A stretch of DNA of 64,000 bases from Martinezella tropici. GTDB lineage: Bacteria; Pseudomonadota; Alphaproteobacteria; Rhizobiales; Rhizobiaceae. How positions within the stretch are numbered: the stretch's first letter is position 1; every line of letters starts with the position of its first letter. The notes beneath the pieces were generated by a model that worked only from the letters and a program-made list of their open reading frames with translations, was not told the DNA's origin and ran no database searches. The DNA lies in assembly GCF_008370325.1 (NCBI RefSeq), contig NZ_VNIP01000004.1, positions 186,001-250,000 of the forward strand, written 5' to 3'. Shown here one piece after another: positions 51,996 through 61,450 of this stretch. A program made the translations under genes and the position numbers.

Positions 51996-53375
51996 CTAGC
52001 GGTTTGAAAGCACGCTTTCGATGGCGCCGGCCGCCGCCTTGACGACGGTATCGGCTTCTTCCCGCGTCAGGCACAGTGGCGGTGCAAAGCCAAGGATGTC
52101 TCCCTGCGGCATGGCACGGCCGATGACACCGCGTTCAAGCAGCGCTGTCGCCACCTGCGGGCCGATCTTCTTCGCCGGGTCAAAGAACTTGCGATCATCC
52201 TTGTCCTCGACGAATTCGACGGCTGCCATCAGCCCGTCACCACGAACCTCGCCGACATGCCTGTGGCCGCCGACGGCCTTGGCAAGTTCCGAGCGGAAAT
52301 AGGCGCCGGTGGAGCCCGCATTTTCGACGATGCCGAGTTCATGGACCAGCTCGAGATTGGCGATGCCGGCCGCCGCGCAGATCGGGTGCGCGGAATAGGT
52401 CCACCCATGGCCGATGGCGCCGAGCTGATCGGATCCCTGGACGAGCACCTGCCACATCTTGTCGGAGACGATGCTGCCCGAAAGCGGCGCATAGGCAGAC
52501 GTCAGGCCCTTGGCGATGGTGATCAGATCCGGCTTCATGCCGTAATGATCGGAGCCGAACATCGTGCCGAGACGGCCGAAACCGGTGACGACTTCGTCGG
52601 CCACGAGCAGGACGTCGTATTTGTCGAGAACGGCCTGGATCTTCTGCCAGTAGGTCTTCGGCGGCGGAACGATGCCGCCGGTGCCGAGGATCGGTTCGCC
52701 GATAAAGGCGGCAACCGTTTCCGGACCCTCGGCGAGGATCATGTCCTCCAGTCTGTCGGCGCAATGCTGCGCGAACTGTTCCTCATTCATCGACCGGTCG
52801 GCCCGGCGGAAGAAGTAGGGCGCTTCGGTATGAAAAATGGGCGCGCGCGGCAGGTCGAAGGCCTTGTGGAACAGTTCGAGGCCGGTGAGGCTGCCCGTCA
52901 TGACGCCTGAGCCATGATAGCCGCGCCAGCGCGAGATGATCTTCTTCTTTTCCGGGCGGTCGAGAATATTGTTGTAGTACCAGATGAGCTTGATGTTGGT
53001 CTCGTTGGCGTCAGACCCGGAAAGGCCGAAATAGACGCGGCTCATGCCCTCGGGTGCGCGGTCGATGATCATCTTCGAAAGCGTGATCGAGGCTTCCGTG
53101 CCATGGCCGACATAGGCGTGATAGTAGGCGAGGTTCTTTGCCTGCTCGGCGATCGCATCAGCGATCTTCTGCCTGCCATAGCCGACATTGACGCAATAAA
53201 GGCCGGCAAAGGCGTCGAGGCTTTTCTTGCCGTTGGTATCGGTAATGTAAACGCCTTCGGCACCGGTAATCACGCGGGTCGGCGTCGCGCCGCGCGCGTG
53301 CATTCCCATGTGGGTTGAGGGATGGAAGAAATGGTCTCTGTCCCAGGCGTTCAGTTCGTTGCGCTTGTCAAGCAT
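51996..53375 (-). CDS. doeD: Diaminobutyrate transaminase DoeD (class III)
   Basis: 459 residues; ATG after AAGGAACG. Class III aminotransferase: GLSGSDANETNIK, WRGYHGSGVMTGSLTG, ADEVVTGFGRLG and the PLP-Lys in TIAKGLTSAYAPL. In the Doe pathway DoeD converts diaminobutyrate to aspartate semialdehyde. It lies directly after doeC with a 31-bp gap, which fits that role better than other class III transaminases. Confidence 0.87.
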   Translation of the reverse strand: MLDKRNELNAWDRDHFFHPSTHMGMHARGATPTRVITGAEGVYITDTNGKKSLDAFAGLYCVNVGYGRQKIADAIAEQAKNLAYYHAYVGHGTEASITLSKMIIDRAPEGMSRVYFGLSGSDANETNIKLIWYYNNILDRPEKKKIISRWRGYHGSGVMTGSLTGLELFHKAFDLPRAPIFHTEAPYFFRRADRSMNEEQFAQHCADRLEDMILAEGPETVAAFIGEPILGTGGIVPPPKTYWQKIQAVLDKYDVLLVADEVVTGFGRLGTMFGSDHYGMKPDLITIAKGLTSAYAPLSGSIVSDKMWQVLVQGSDQLGAIGHGWTYSAHPICAAAGIANLELVHELGIVENAGSTGAYFRSELAKAVGGHRHVGEVRGDGLMAAVEFVEDKDDRKFFDPAKKIGPQVATALLERGVIGRAMPQGDILGFAPPLCLTREEADTVVKAAAGAIESVLSNR

Positions 53376-53406
53376 ATTATCGTTCCTTCTTTTTCTATTC
53401 GCGGCG

Positions 53407-54903
53407 TCAGGCTGTCGTGTCGACGCAGAGATATTTGAGCTCGGTGAAAGCCTCGATGCCGTGGCGGGAGCCTTCGCGGCCGAGACCGGATTGCTTCCAG
53501 CCGCCAAAGGGGATCGGGCCGCCGGTGATCTTCACGCGGTTGACGGCCACCATACCGTACTCCAGCGCCCGGCCGAGCCGCATCTGCCGCGCGCCGTTCG
53601 TCGTCACGACATAGGCGACGAGGCCGTATTCGGTGTCGTTGGCCCGGGCGACGACCTCGTCCTCGCTATCGAAAGCGGTCACGGCGGCGACCGGCCCGAA
53701 GGTTTCTTCGTGCATGATCAGGGCATCCGGCGAGGGCTCGACGAGCAATGTGGGCTGGAAGAAAAGCTTGCCGGCATGGTGCCGCTTGCCGCCGGTCACA
53801 AGCCGTGCGCCGTGCTTCAACGCGTCGGCGACATGCTCCTCGACCTTCGCAATGGCGCGCTCGTGCATGAGCGGGCCGATATCGACGGCGCCGTCCAATC
53901 CGTTTCCAACCGTCAGGGCTTCGATGCGCTTGGCAAACGCCGTGACAAAGGCTTCCATGATCGGGCGCTGCACGAAGATGCGGTTGGCGGCCAGGCAATC
54001 CTGGCCGGAGGTCGCGAATTTGGCATTGATGGCGATATCGACGGCGCGATCAAAATCGGCGTCGTCGAAGATGATCAGCGGCGCATGGCCGCCAAGTTCC
54101 ATGACCAGCCGCTTCATGCTCGCAGCGCATTGGCCGGCGATCAGCTTGCCGATCTCGGTCGAGCCGGTGAAGCTCAATGCCCTGACCCGCGAATCGTCGC
54201 AGAAGGCGCCGACGACGGTTGCGGCATCGCCGGTCAGCACGTTGAAGACACCGGCGGGAAGCCCGGCGCGTTCGCCGAGTTCCGCGAGCGCAAGCGCCGA
54301 CAATGGCGTTTCCGACGATGGGTGGGCAACGACGGTGCAGCCGGCGGCAAGCGCTGCGGCGGCCTTGCGCGTGATCATGGCAGCGGGAAAGTTCCAGGGC
54401 GTGACGATGCCTACGACGCCCAAGGCTTCCCTGCGGACGAACATTTCGGTGTCGGGCAGATGGCTGGTCACGCTTTCGACGTTGATCCGCTTGGCTTCCT
54501 CGGCGTACCATTCAACAAAGCTTGCGGCGTAGTCGATCTCGCCGCGGGATTCATCAAGCGGCTTGCCCTGCTCCAGAGTCATGATCAGCGCCAAATCTTC
54601 GCGCGCCTCGATCATCAATTCGTACCACCTGCGCAGGATCGACGCTCGCTGCTGGGGCAAGCGCGCGCGCCAGGCCGCAAAGGCATCCGTTGCCGCGTCG
54701 ATGGCCTCGAAGGCTTCCCTCTGGTCAAGGCTGGTGACCCAGGCGAGTGTTGCGGCGGTTGCGGGATCGATGACCTGGAAGCTGCGACCGGCCTTACCGG
54801 CGACCCAACGGCCGGCGACATAGGAAAGGTCTCGCAGCAGATGGCGGTCGTTCAGCCGCGAGAGGGCTTCATGATAGGTGGCGCGGGCGTGGAGCGCAGG
54901 CAT
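53407..54903 (-). CDS. doeC: Aspartate-semialdehyde dehydrogenase DoeC (ALDH family)
   Basis: 498 residues from MPALHARA. ALDH superfamily: VTPWNFPAAMITRK, SFTGSTEIGKLI, catalytic Glu in MELGGHAPLI and catalytic Cys in TSGQDCLAANR. Last step of ectoine catabolism, aspartate semialdehyde to aspartate. Resembles succinate-semialdehyde dehydrogenases, so the substrate rests on context. Confidence 0.88.
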   Translation of the reverse strand: MPALHARATYHEALSRLNDRHLLRDLSYVAGRWVAGKAGRSFQVIDPATAATLAWVTSLDQREAFEAIDAATDAFAAWRARLPQQRASILRRWYELMIEAREDLALIMTLEQGKPLDESRGEIDYAASFVEWYAEEAKRINVESVTSHLPDTEMFVRREALGVVGIVTPWNFPAAMITRKAAAALAAGCTVVAHPSSETPLSALALAELGERAGLPAGVFNVLTGDAATVVGAFCDDSRVRALSFTGSTEIGKLIAGQCAASMKRLVMELGGHAPLIIFDDADFDRAVDIAINAKFATSGQDCLAANRIFVQRPIMEAFVTAFAKRIEALTVGNGLDGAVDIGPLMHERAIAKVEEHVADALKHGARLVTGGKRHHAGKLFFQPTLLVEPSPDALIMHEETFGPVAAVTAFDSEDEVVARANDTEYGLVAYVVTTNGARQMRLGRALEYGMVAVNRVKITGGPIPFGGWKQSGLGREGSRHGIEAFTELKYLCVDTTA

Positions 54904-55023
54904 GGTTAGGTCTCTCGTTCCAGATGCCACAATGGTCTCATGGAACACCGCGAGAGATTGTCCAATGCTGGCAGCTGGAAGAGAGAAAGGACCTAAAGAG
55001 GAGGGCGTCGGTAGAGAGTCTCT

Positions 55024-55518
55024 CTATTCGTCGCGAGAGGCATCCGGAGAAAGCAGGTCGGTGACAGGCAGCACCGTCTCCTCCTTCACGGTCTTGGTGA
55101 CGATGTAGGTGAAATAGCGCTCGATACCGAGATCGCGATCGAGGAGATCGTCGATCAGGCGCTGATAGGCATCGATATTGGCCGCCATGATCTTCAGAAT
55201 GTAATCGACGCCGCCGCCGACGGCCCAGCAGGCAACGATTTCCGGGATGGCCGCGACTGCCCGCTCGAAGCGGTCGAAGTCGGTCTGGCGATGGTTGGCA
55301 AGCGTAAGCTCGACCATGACATTGGCGATCGGGGCGAGCCGGCGCAGCGACAGGCGCGCGTGATAACCGGTGATGATGCCTGCCTTTTCCAGCTTGCGAA
55401 GGCGCAGCCAGCATGGCGTCGGCGAAAGGCCGACCTTTTCGGCGAGCGCAAGCTTGGTGATGCGGCCATCGCGCTGAATGGCATCCAGTATCCGCAGGTC
55501 GATTGCATCCAGTTTCAT
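55024..55518 (-). CDS. doeX: Lrp/AsnC-type regulator DoeX
   Basis: 164 residues: N-terminal AsnC HTH (RITKLALAEKVGLSPTPCWL) and C-terminal RAM ligand-binding domain (CWAVGGGVDYILKI). AsnC-type DoeX proteins accompany doeCD and respond to ectoine catabolites. First gene of the minus-strand set doeX-doeC-doeD-enuR, 120 bp ahead of doeC. Confidence 0.88.
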   Translation of the reverse strand: MKLDAIDLRILDAIQRDGRITKLALAEKVGLSPTPCWLRLRKLEKAGIITGYHARLSLRRLAPIANVMVELTLANHRQTDFDRFERAVAAIPEIVACWAVGGGVDYILKIMAANIDAYQRLIDDLLDRDLGIERYFTYIVTKTVKEETVLPVTDLLSPDASRDE

Positions 55519-55699
55519 TTAAAGCTGCTTGTCTGTCATCCGAGCTTCCAAGAGCAATGGCATCCGAAACCGGCACTGACAAGCGCGCTGAGCGGAATTG
55601 AGTGATCAGTTACGCCAGCGGCAGATCCGGCATGGGAGCATTTCTGGCGTGATGCCGCTGCTGCTGATGGCACGCAGCAGCGGCAGCCTCATCGCAGCC

Positions 55700-57154
55700 T
55701 CATTCGGGCGCCACGACAAGCGTCTCGTCGATTTCGGCAGCTTCTTCCGGAAGGGCGCGCTGGCGAGCTAGGCGCAGGAGCGTGGCCAGCAGCAGAATAG
55801 CCATCAGTCCGAGCTCGACGGCGATGGCCGTCACGCCCGCCATGAGATAGAAACTTTTATATTGCAGGACCTGTGCGAATACCGCTCCCAGGATCGCTGG
55901 CCCGAGGCCCAGCGAAACCTGCTGCATGGTGGCGAGCATGGCGCTGCCTGCTCCGGCATGTTCATGCGGCACATCGGCAAGCCCGAGGCGGTAGAAGCAG
56001 TTGACGATCAGCGCCTGACCGAAGCCGATCAGGATCGTCGAGGGGATGAGGTTGATGACATCAGGCCGCGGCCAGACCATTTCCAGCGTCACGATGAGCA
56101 GAGTAAGCCCGGTCATCTGGATGAGGCAGCCCGTCACCAACATGGCCTCGCGGCGCATGCCGGCAAGCCGGCGCGTGACGAAGACGGCGGAGAGGAAATA
56201 GGAACCGCCGAGCGCAATCAGCGCGTTGCCCGATTGCAGCGGCGTCAAACCGGCGCCCGCCTGCAGCGTCAGGGCGAAGACGAACATGAAGCCGCTCCAG
56301 CAGGTGAAGAAGATGATGGCGATCAGCCCGCCGAAGCGCATACTGGAGATGCGGGTCAGCGAGGGCGGCAGGATCGGGAAGGCGCCGCGCGCCTCCTTGG
56401 CCCGCTCGATGCGCCAGAGGAGTGCCGCCAGCGGCAGGATCGGCGCGAAACCGAGCAGGCAGAGGTAGTTCCAATGCAGGGAGGGACCAAGTGCCGTTGG
56501 CAGCAGTACCGATAGCGTCAGCAATGCCAGCACGATCATGCCGGACCAGTCCACCGGGACTCTGCCTTGCCCGCGTGTCTCCGGAACATGGCGCCACATG
56601 CTGAAGAGCATCAGGACGCAGATCGGCAGGTTGATGAGGAAGATGCTGCGCCAGCCGGAGCCGGCGATATTGGCGGAGATGAGAAAGCCGCCGAGGACTT
56701 GGCCGATAATGAAGGCGATGCCGCCGGTTGCGCCGTAGAGCGCAACCGCGCGGGCATGGTCGCGTCCGGTGAGCGTGACGTGGATCGTCGCCAGCACCTG
56801 CGGCACCATCAGCGCCGCCGCAATTCCCTGCAGCGTTCGGGCGACGATGAGGAAGGCGGCGGAGGTCGCGACACCGCAGAGCAGCGAGGCAAGGCAGAAC
56901 ATGACGACGGCAAGGCCGAACATGCGTCGGCGGCCGAAATTGTCGCCGAGACGCGCGCCCATGGCCAAGCAGACGGCGAAGGCGACGCCATAGGCGGCAA
57001 CGAAGAGTTCGAGCTCGGTCTCGCCGGCATGCAGCGAGGCGGAGATGGCGGCAAGGCCGACATTGATGATGGAAAAATCGAGCTGCAGCAGCAATTGCCC
57101 GGCAAGCAGGATCATCAGGCCGACTTGGCCGAGCCGGATTGGTGCGGATGACAT
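55700..57154 (-). CDS. MFS drug-efflux-type transporter, DHA2 family
   Basis: 484 residues, about 14 predicted membrane helices as in EmrB/QacA. LDFSIINVGLAAI at helix 1, GARLGDNFGRRRMF is the motif-A loop, and VARTLQGIAAALMVPQ follows. Expected to export drugs or metabolites by proton antiport. Divergent from the MmyB-like regulator, which probably controls it. Confidence 0.9.
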   Translation of the reverse strand: MSSAPIRLGQVGLMILLAGQLLLQLDFSIINVGLAAISASLHAGETELELFVAAYGVAFAVCLAMGARLGDNFGRRRMFGLAVVMFCLASLLCGVATSAAFLIVARTLQGIAAALMVPQVLATIHVTLTGRDHARAVALYGATGGIAFIIGQVLGGFLISANIAGSGWRSIFLINLPICVLMLFSMWRHVPETRGQGRVPVDWSGMIVLALLTLSVLLPTALGPSLHWNYLCLLGFAPILPLAALLWRIERAKEARGAFPILPPSLTRISSMRFGGLIAIIFFTCWSGFMFVFALTLQAGAGLTPLQSGNALIALGGSYFLSAVFVTRRLAGMRREAMLVTGCLIQMTGLTLLIVTLEMVWPRPDVINLIPSTILIGFGQALIVNCFYRLGLADVPHEHAGAGSAMLATMQQVSLGLGPAILGAVFAQVLQYKSFYLMAGVTAIAVELGLMAILLLATLLRLARQRALPEEAAEIDETLVVAPE

Positions 57155-57207
57155 GAAGACCTCAAAGGATTTTCGAAACAGAGTCCACAGTCTTCTACAC
57201 CCATGTT

Positions 57208-57243
57208 AAACTGGTACAAGACACCTATTTAGACTGGTATAAA
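57208..57243. promoter_or_regulatory. Direct repeats in the MFS/MmyB divergent promoter
   Basis: ACTGGTACAA (from 57210) and ACTGGTATAA (from 57233) are direct repeats 23 bp apart in the 112-bp gap between the exporter and its divergent regulator. A natural binding site for the regulator; inferred. Confidence 0.45.
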
Positions 57244-57266
57244 AAGTGCCAGGCTGGAGAACGAAA

Positions 57267-58142
57267 ATGCACGGCACACTCGATATTGCTCCCCATCATA
57301 TGCTGTCGCGAGCCCAGGAACTTGGCGAGATGCTGCGAAGGCGACGGGAAACGCTCGATCCGGGGCGCTTGGGTCTCGGCCGCGCCGGGCGGGTTCGTAC
57401 ACCCGGATTGCGGCGCGAAGAAGTGGCGGCGCGCGCCGATATCGGCATCACCTGGTACACGAAGCTGGAACAGGGCCGGCCGATCCGCGTGTCGCCGCGC
57501 GTGCTCCTTTCCGTCGCGCAGGCGCTGGAATTCAACGAGGTTGAAACGGAGCATCTGTTCAGACTGGCAAACCTGCCCGTCCCGCCGCGGCTCGATTCTC
57601 CCCAGGTGTGCAAGCCGCTGACCGCCGCAAGCCAGCACATTCTCGATCAACTCTGTCCCTATCCCGCTCTCATCCAGACGCAACGTTACAATATTCGCGG
57701 CTTCAACGAGGCCTATCGCCGTCTGGTCGGAGTGGACCTCCACGCCATCCCGGCTGAAGATCGGAACTGCATCTATCTGTCCCTCGTCAATCCTGCCTGG
57801 CGTGCAAGCCAGGCCGACCCCGACGAGATGCTGGCCAACATGGCCGCCCTGTTTCGCGCCTCCATGGCCGAACATCTCGATGATCCTGTCTGGGAGCGGC
57901 AGCTGCAGCGCTACATGAGCGCCTCGGATCAGTTCCGTATCGTATGGGATCGCTACCAGCTCAAAGGCATCGAGAATGCCGTCAAGCGCTTCCGTCTTGC
58001 CGACGGCACGATCCTTGCCCTGCAATCCAACAATTGGTGGGCAAGCCCCAGCAATGACGACCGCATGATCGTCTATACGCCGGTCGATGAGATCGGAGCC
58101 GAAAGGCTGAAAACAATGATGAAACGCAAGCGGGCCTGCTGA
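57267..58142 (+). CDS. XRE-type regulator with MmyB-like ligand domain
   Basis: 291 residues from MHGTLDIA with GGAGAACGAA upstream. N-terminal HTH_31-type domain (RTPGLRREEVAARADIGITW, YTKLEQGR) and a C-terminal MmyB-like PAS-type domain (FNEAYRRLVG, WRIVWDRYQ-like DQFRIVWDRYQLKG). These regulators usually control the adjacent divergent transporter or dehydrogenase and bind a fatty or aromatic ligand. Confidence 0.88.
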   Translation: MHGTLDIAPHHMLSRAQELGEMLRRRRETLDPGRLGLGRAGRVRTPGLRREEVAARADIGITWYTKLEQGRPIRVSPRVLLSVAQALEFNEVETEHLFRLANLPVPPRLDSPQVCKPLTAASQHILDQLCPYPALIQTQRYNIRGFNEAYRRLVGVDLHAIPAEDRNCIYLSLVNPAWRASQADPDEMLANMAALFRASMAEHLDDPVWERQLQRYMSASDQFRIVWDRYQLKGIENAVKRFRLADGTILALQSNNWWASPSNDDRMIVYTPVDEIGAERLKTMMKRKRAC

Positions 58143-58179
58143 GGGGCAAGACCGCTGGGTTTGCTCGCCAGGAAGGCGC

Positions 58180-60276
58180 CTACTGAGCCGCCGTCTTCGG
58201 CGCCCCCGCCTGCAGGTCCCCTTGATCGGCGAGGATCGCGGCAGCCTCGTTCAGCAGCACGTCCTTTGCGTTCTTGCGGGCTTTCTCGATGGCGATATCG
58301 GCACTCAGACTGCGCTCGTTGGCCTGCAGGCCATCGTCTTCGCCAGTGTCTACGCCGTCATTGATCTGGTCGCGCGATTTGAGGCGGTTTGCCTGGGCGG
58401 CCATTTCGTTGCGGCGTTCGGTTTCGTTGAGAGAAATAACCTGCTTGTCGCGCTGGGCTCTCAGCACGGCAATGTCTTCGACAAAGCGCTGGAAATCCTT
58501 GTCGTTCTGCACGCGCGCATCATGGCTGCTTTGCAGCTGCGGCAGCAAAGCCTTTATATTGCCGGCGGGCGTATATTTTGCCGGCTTGACCTGCGTCCAC
58601 GGCAGGGCATTGTCATAGCTTGATTCACCAAAGCTCTTGGGATCCGAAAGACCCGGCAGGCTAATGTCGGGCGTCACGCCGCGCAGCTGGGTCGTGCCGC
58701 CATCGACGCGGAAAAACTGGGCCACGGTCAATTTCAGCTCGCCGAATTTCGGCTTGATGTTGTGGGCGACCTGATCGAGATTAACCACGGTTTGCACCGT
58801 GCCCTTGCCAAAGCTGGGTTCGCCGACAATCACGCCTCGGCCATAATCCTGTATCGCCGCGGCGAAAATCTCGGAAGCCGAGGCCGAACCGCGATTGATC
58901 AGCACACCGACGGCGCCGGTCCAGGCGGGGGTGGAAAGATCGTCGTTTTCGACCTCCACCTGGCCATCCGCATTGCGCTGCTGCACCACCGGACCCTTGC
59001 CGACAAACAGACCCGTCAAGTCGATCGCTTCGGAGAGCGAGCCGCCGCCATTGTTTCTAAGGTCGATCAGAACGCCTTCAACCTTGTCCTGCTTCAACTC
59101 GTCGAGGAGCTTGGCGACGTCGCGGCTCGCGCTTCGGTAATCCTTGTCGCCTTTTCGCCGCGCTTCGAAATCTTCATAGAAGGCCGGCAAGGTGATGACG
59201 CCGATCTTCCGGGTGGCATCGCCATCCTTGACCGACAGGATGGTCTTCTTGGCAGCCTGCTTATCAAGGCTGATCTTGTCACGCACCAGGCTGATCACGT
59301 GATGCTTGGCATCGGGGCCGGCATCCGCCGGCAGGATATCCAGGCGCACGACGGAACCCTTCGCGCCGCGTATCATCTGCACGATTTCATCGAGACGGGT
59401 TCCCACGACCTCCTTGATCGCACCGTTCTCGCCTTGACCGACACCGACAATGCGGTCGCCGACCGCCAGCTTGCCGGACAATTGCGCCGGGCCGCCCGCC
59501 ACGAGCTCGCGGATCGTCGTGTAATCATCTCTTTCCTGCAGCACCGCGCCTATCCCGACCAGCGAGAGCTTCATGGAAATATCGAATTCAGCCGAGGCGG
59601 TCGCGCCGAAATAGTCGGTATGCGGGTCGACCGACGTCGTATAGGCATCCATGAACGACTGGAACACATCGTCGCTCTTGTATTTGTAGGCACGTTCGAG
59701 CGAATTTTCATAGCGTTTGTCGAGGGTGTCGCGAATGGCGGCATCATCCTTGCCGGCCAATTTCAGGCGCAGCCAGTCGTTCTTGACGCGTTTGCGCCAC
59801 AGGTCATTGCTCTCCGCTTCCGATTGCGGCCAAGGCTGTTTGTCGCGCACCAAGGGATAGTCTTCCTGCACGCTGAAATCAAACTTCTGCTTGAGCAGGC
59901 TGCGCGCATAGCTCATGCGATCGACCACCCGCTGCTCATACGTGTTGAAAATCGAAAACGGGATATTCAGGTCTTCCTGGTTGATGGCGTCGTCGATCTT
60001 GGTGCTGCCGGCCATGAACTTGTCGATATCCGCCTGCGAGAAGATGATCCGGTCTGGGTCCAGGGATTTGATGAACCGGTTCATGACCTTGGCTGACAAA
60101 GCATCATCCAGGGGAACAGGCCTGTAATGGAAACGGGTGAGGAATTCGGCGCTCAAATGAGCGGCCTGCGCCTGTTGCGGCAGTGGCGTCAAAATTGGCG
60201 GCGAACCTGCTTCCAGAGCATATGCCGACGGAGCAATTGCTAGGAAAAGGCAGAGTAAACCATATTTCATACGCAT
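58180..60276 (-). CDS. prc: Carboxy-terminal processing protease, Prc/Tsp type
   Basis: 698 residues. Signal peptide (MKYGLLCLFLAIAPSAYA), long N-terminal helical domain, PDZ domain about 235-320 (GIGAVLQERDDYTTIRELV, GGPAQLSGKLAVGDRIVGVG), S41 catalytic core with Ser in RGSASASEIFAAA and Lys in EPSFGKGTVQ, then the Prc C-terminal domain. Periplasmic protease that degrades misfolded proteins and processes lipoproteins or cell-wall hydrolases. Larger than the usual CtpA of rhizobia. ATG at 60276 or 60270. Confidence 0.92.
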   Translation of the reverse strand: MRMKYGLLCLFLAIAPSAYALEAGSPPILTPLPQQAQAAHLSAEFLTRFHYRPVPLDDALSAKVMNRFIKSLDPDRIIFSQADIDKFMAGSTKIDDAINQEDLNIPFSIFNTYEQRVVDRMSYARSLLKQKFDFSVQEDYPLVRDKQPWPQSEAESNDLWRKRVKNDWLRLKLAGKDDAAIRDTLDKRYENSLERAYKYKSDDVFQSFMDAYTTSVDPHTDYFGATASAEFDISMKLSLVGIGAVLQERDDYTTIRELVAGGPAQLSGKLAVGDRIVGVGQGENGAIKEVVGTRLDEIVQMIRGAKGSVVRLDILPADAGPDAKHHVISLVRDKISLDKQAAKKTILSVKDGDATRKIGVITLPAFYEDFEARRKGDKDYRSASRDVAKLLDELKQDKVEGVLIDLRNNGGGSLSEAIDLTGLFVGKGPVVQQRNADGQVEVENDDLSTPAWTGAVGVLINRGSASASEIFAAAIQDYGRGVIVGEPSFGKGTVQTVVNLDQVAHNIKPKFGELKLTVAQFFRVDGGTTQLRGVTPDISLPGLSDPKSFGESSYDNALPWTQVKPAKYTPAGNIKALLPQLQSSHDARVQNDKDFQRFVEDIAVLRAQRDKQVISLNETERRNEMAAQANRLKSRDQINDGVDTGEDDGLQANERSLSADIAIEKARKNAKDVLLNEAAAILADQGDLQAGAPKTAAQ

Positions 60277-60540
60277 CAAATCTTGGCCCGCTTCTGGATC
60301 GTTGAGTGTTGAATGTATGATCTTAGGTGGAACAATTATGGTTTTTTGGCAACCAGACAGATGCTTTCCTTGCGGAAACATTTTTCCAAATGCTGCCGGG
60401 AGAGCCAACCGACAACGTCTTTGCAATGCCGTTCAGGGCTGATTCCGAACGGTATTCGCGAACGGCGCCAGCCTCTGCGGAGGCAGGCCGTGAACGATCC
60501 GCGCAGGACACAATTTCCGGAAAATCCTCGCCGAGTCTCG

Positions 60541-60921
60541 CTAGACTTCCATGACGTCTTCGAAGGCTTCCGGAAAATTTTCACGTGCCAGCTTTTCGTT
60601 GATCACAAGCATCGCCTCATAGGACATCGGATCGAAATCCTTGTCCGCCGCCACGACCTCGCGTCCAAAGAGCAGGTTCAGGCGAGCCGCGTCGAGGTTG
60701 CCGCGCTCGAAAGGTTCGGCTCCGAATTGATGCCAGAGCGCGTGCAGGAAGGCCGCGTCGATCCGGTGTTCCTGCGATCCCGATCGCGCACGGCGAGGGA
60801 GCTGCTTGATCGGCGTTACGCCCCTGGGGTTCGCGCGGCGAATGGTGAATTGGATGCCCGTCCCCGGCATGCCGGATGGAAAGCCGCGGTGCTTCGTCAT
60901 ATCGGGGAGCTGCTTAGCCAT
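60541..60921 (-). CDS. Hypothetical protein (126 aa)
   Basis: Starts with CAGGAACGATCGCC upstream of the ATG. Basic N-terminal half, acidic helical C-terminal half, no signal peptide, membrane segment or motif I recognise. Lies between prc and higA on the same strand, separated from each by 140-265 bp. A long plus-strand frame across it looks like a shadow. Confidence 0.5.
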   Translation of the reverse strand: MAKQLPDMTKHRGFPSGMPGTGIQFTIRRANPRGVTPIKQLPRRARSGSQEHRIDAAFLHALWHQFGAEPFERGNLDAARLNLLFGREVVAADKDFDPMSYEAMLVINEKLARENFPEAFEDVMEV

Positions 60922-61063
60922 GGCGATCGTTCCTGCTCGCTACGAGGTCCTGTCGGCCCTTCCAACGTTAGGGCAACTCGATGGAGAGGGCTGTGTGTGG
61001 CCGCACTCTGTCGTGATTTCCGTCTTTCCGTCAATCCCGGGACCGGACTTTCAAAGACGGCTA

Positions 61064-61450
61064 TCAAGCCGCCTCAGTTACAAGATGATATGGCTGCACG
61101 AGGGAATCGGCTGGAATGCCCCATTCCTTGTGCAGTTTGTGAATCATATCCACCGTAAGGGCGCGTCTCCGGTTAAGTATCTCGGAGGCGCGAGACTTAG
61201 AGTTGAATAGATCGGCCAAATCGGACTGCTTGCGGCCCATCATCTCCATGTGAGCCTTGATCAGCTCTATCGGCTCTGGAGCCTCGATTGGGTAATAACG
61301 ATCCTCATAGGCTTCGATGAGAGCGGAGAGAATATCGAATCGGTCTGCCTGCGGGGTGCCAAAATCGGGCGGCACATCGAAGTATTGTTCAACCTCGCCA
61401 ATAGCCCAGGCAAGGTCTTCATCGTTCCTGATGGGGCGGATATTGTCCAT
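61064..61450 (-). CDS. higA: HigA-type antitoxin
   Basis: 128 residues with an acidic N-terminal half (DRFDILSALIEAYEDRYYPI) and a C-terminal XRE HTH (GRKQSDLADLFNSKSRASEI). This layout is typical of HigA antitoxins of the longer kind. Its start overlaps the toxin stop by one base (TAATG). Neutralises HigB and represses the pair. Confidence 0.88.
   Translation of the reverse strand: MDNIRPIRNDEDLAWAIGEVEQYFDVPPDFGTPQADRFDILSALIEAYEDRYYPIEAPEPIELIKAHMEMMGRKQSDLADLFNSKSRASEILNRRRALTVDMIHKLHKEWGIPADSLVQPYHLVTEAA

Noticed and set aside
53308-54909. Plus-strand frame of 533 codons across doeD/doeC
   Set aside because: Mirror of the aldehyde dehydrogenase codon bias; the minus frame has complete ALDH motifs.
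58762-60096. Plus-strand frame of 444 codons
   Set aside because: Antisense to the Prc protease with intact PDZ and S41 motifs.
60313-61158. Plus-strand frame of 281 codons
   Set aside because: Composition looks like a shadow; the minus strand holds an ORF with a good ribosome site and part of higA.
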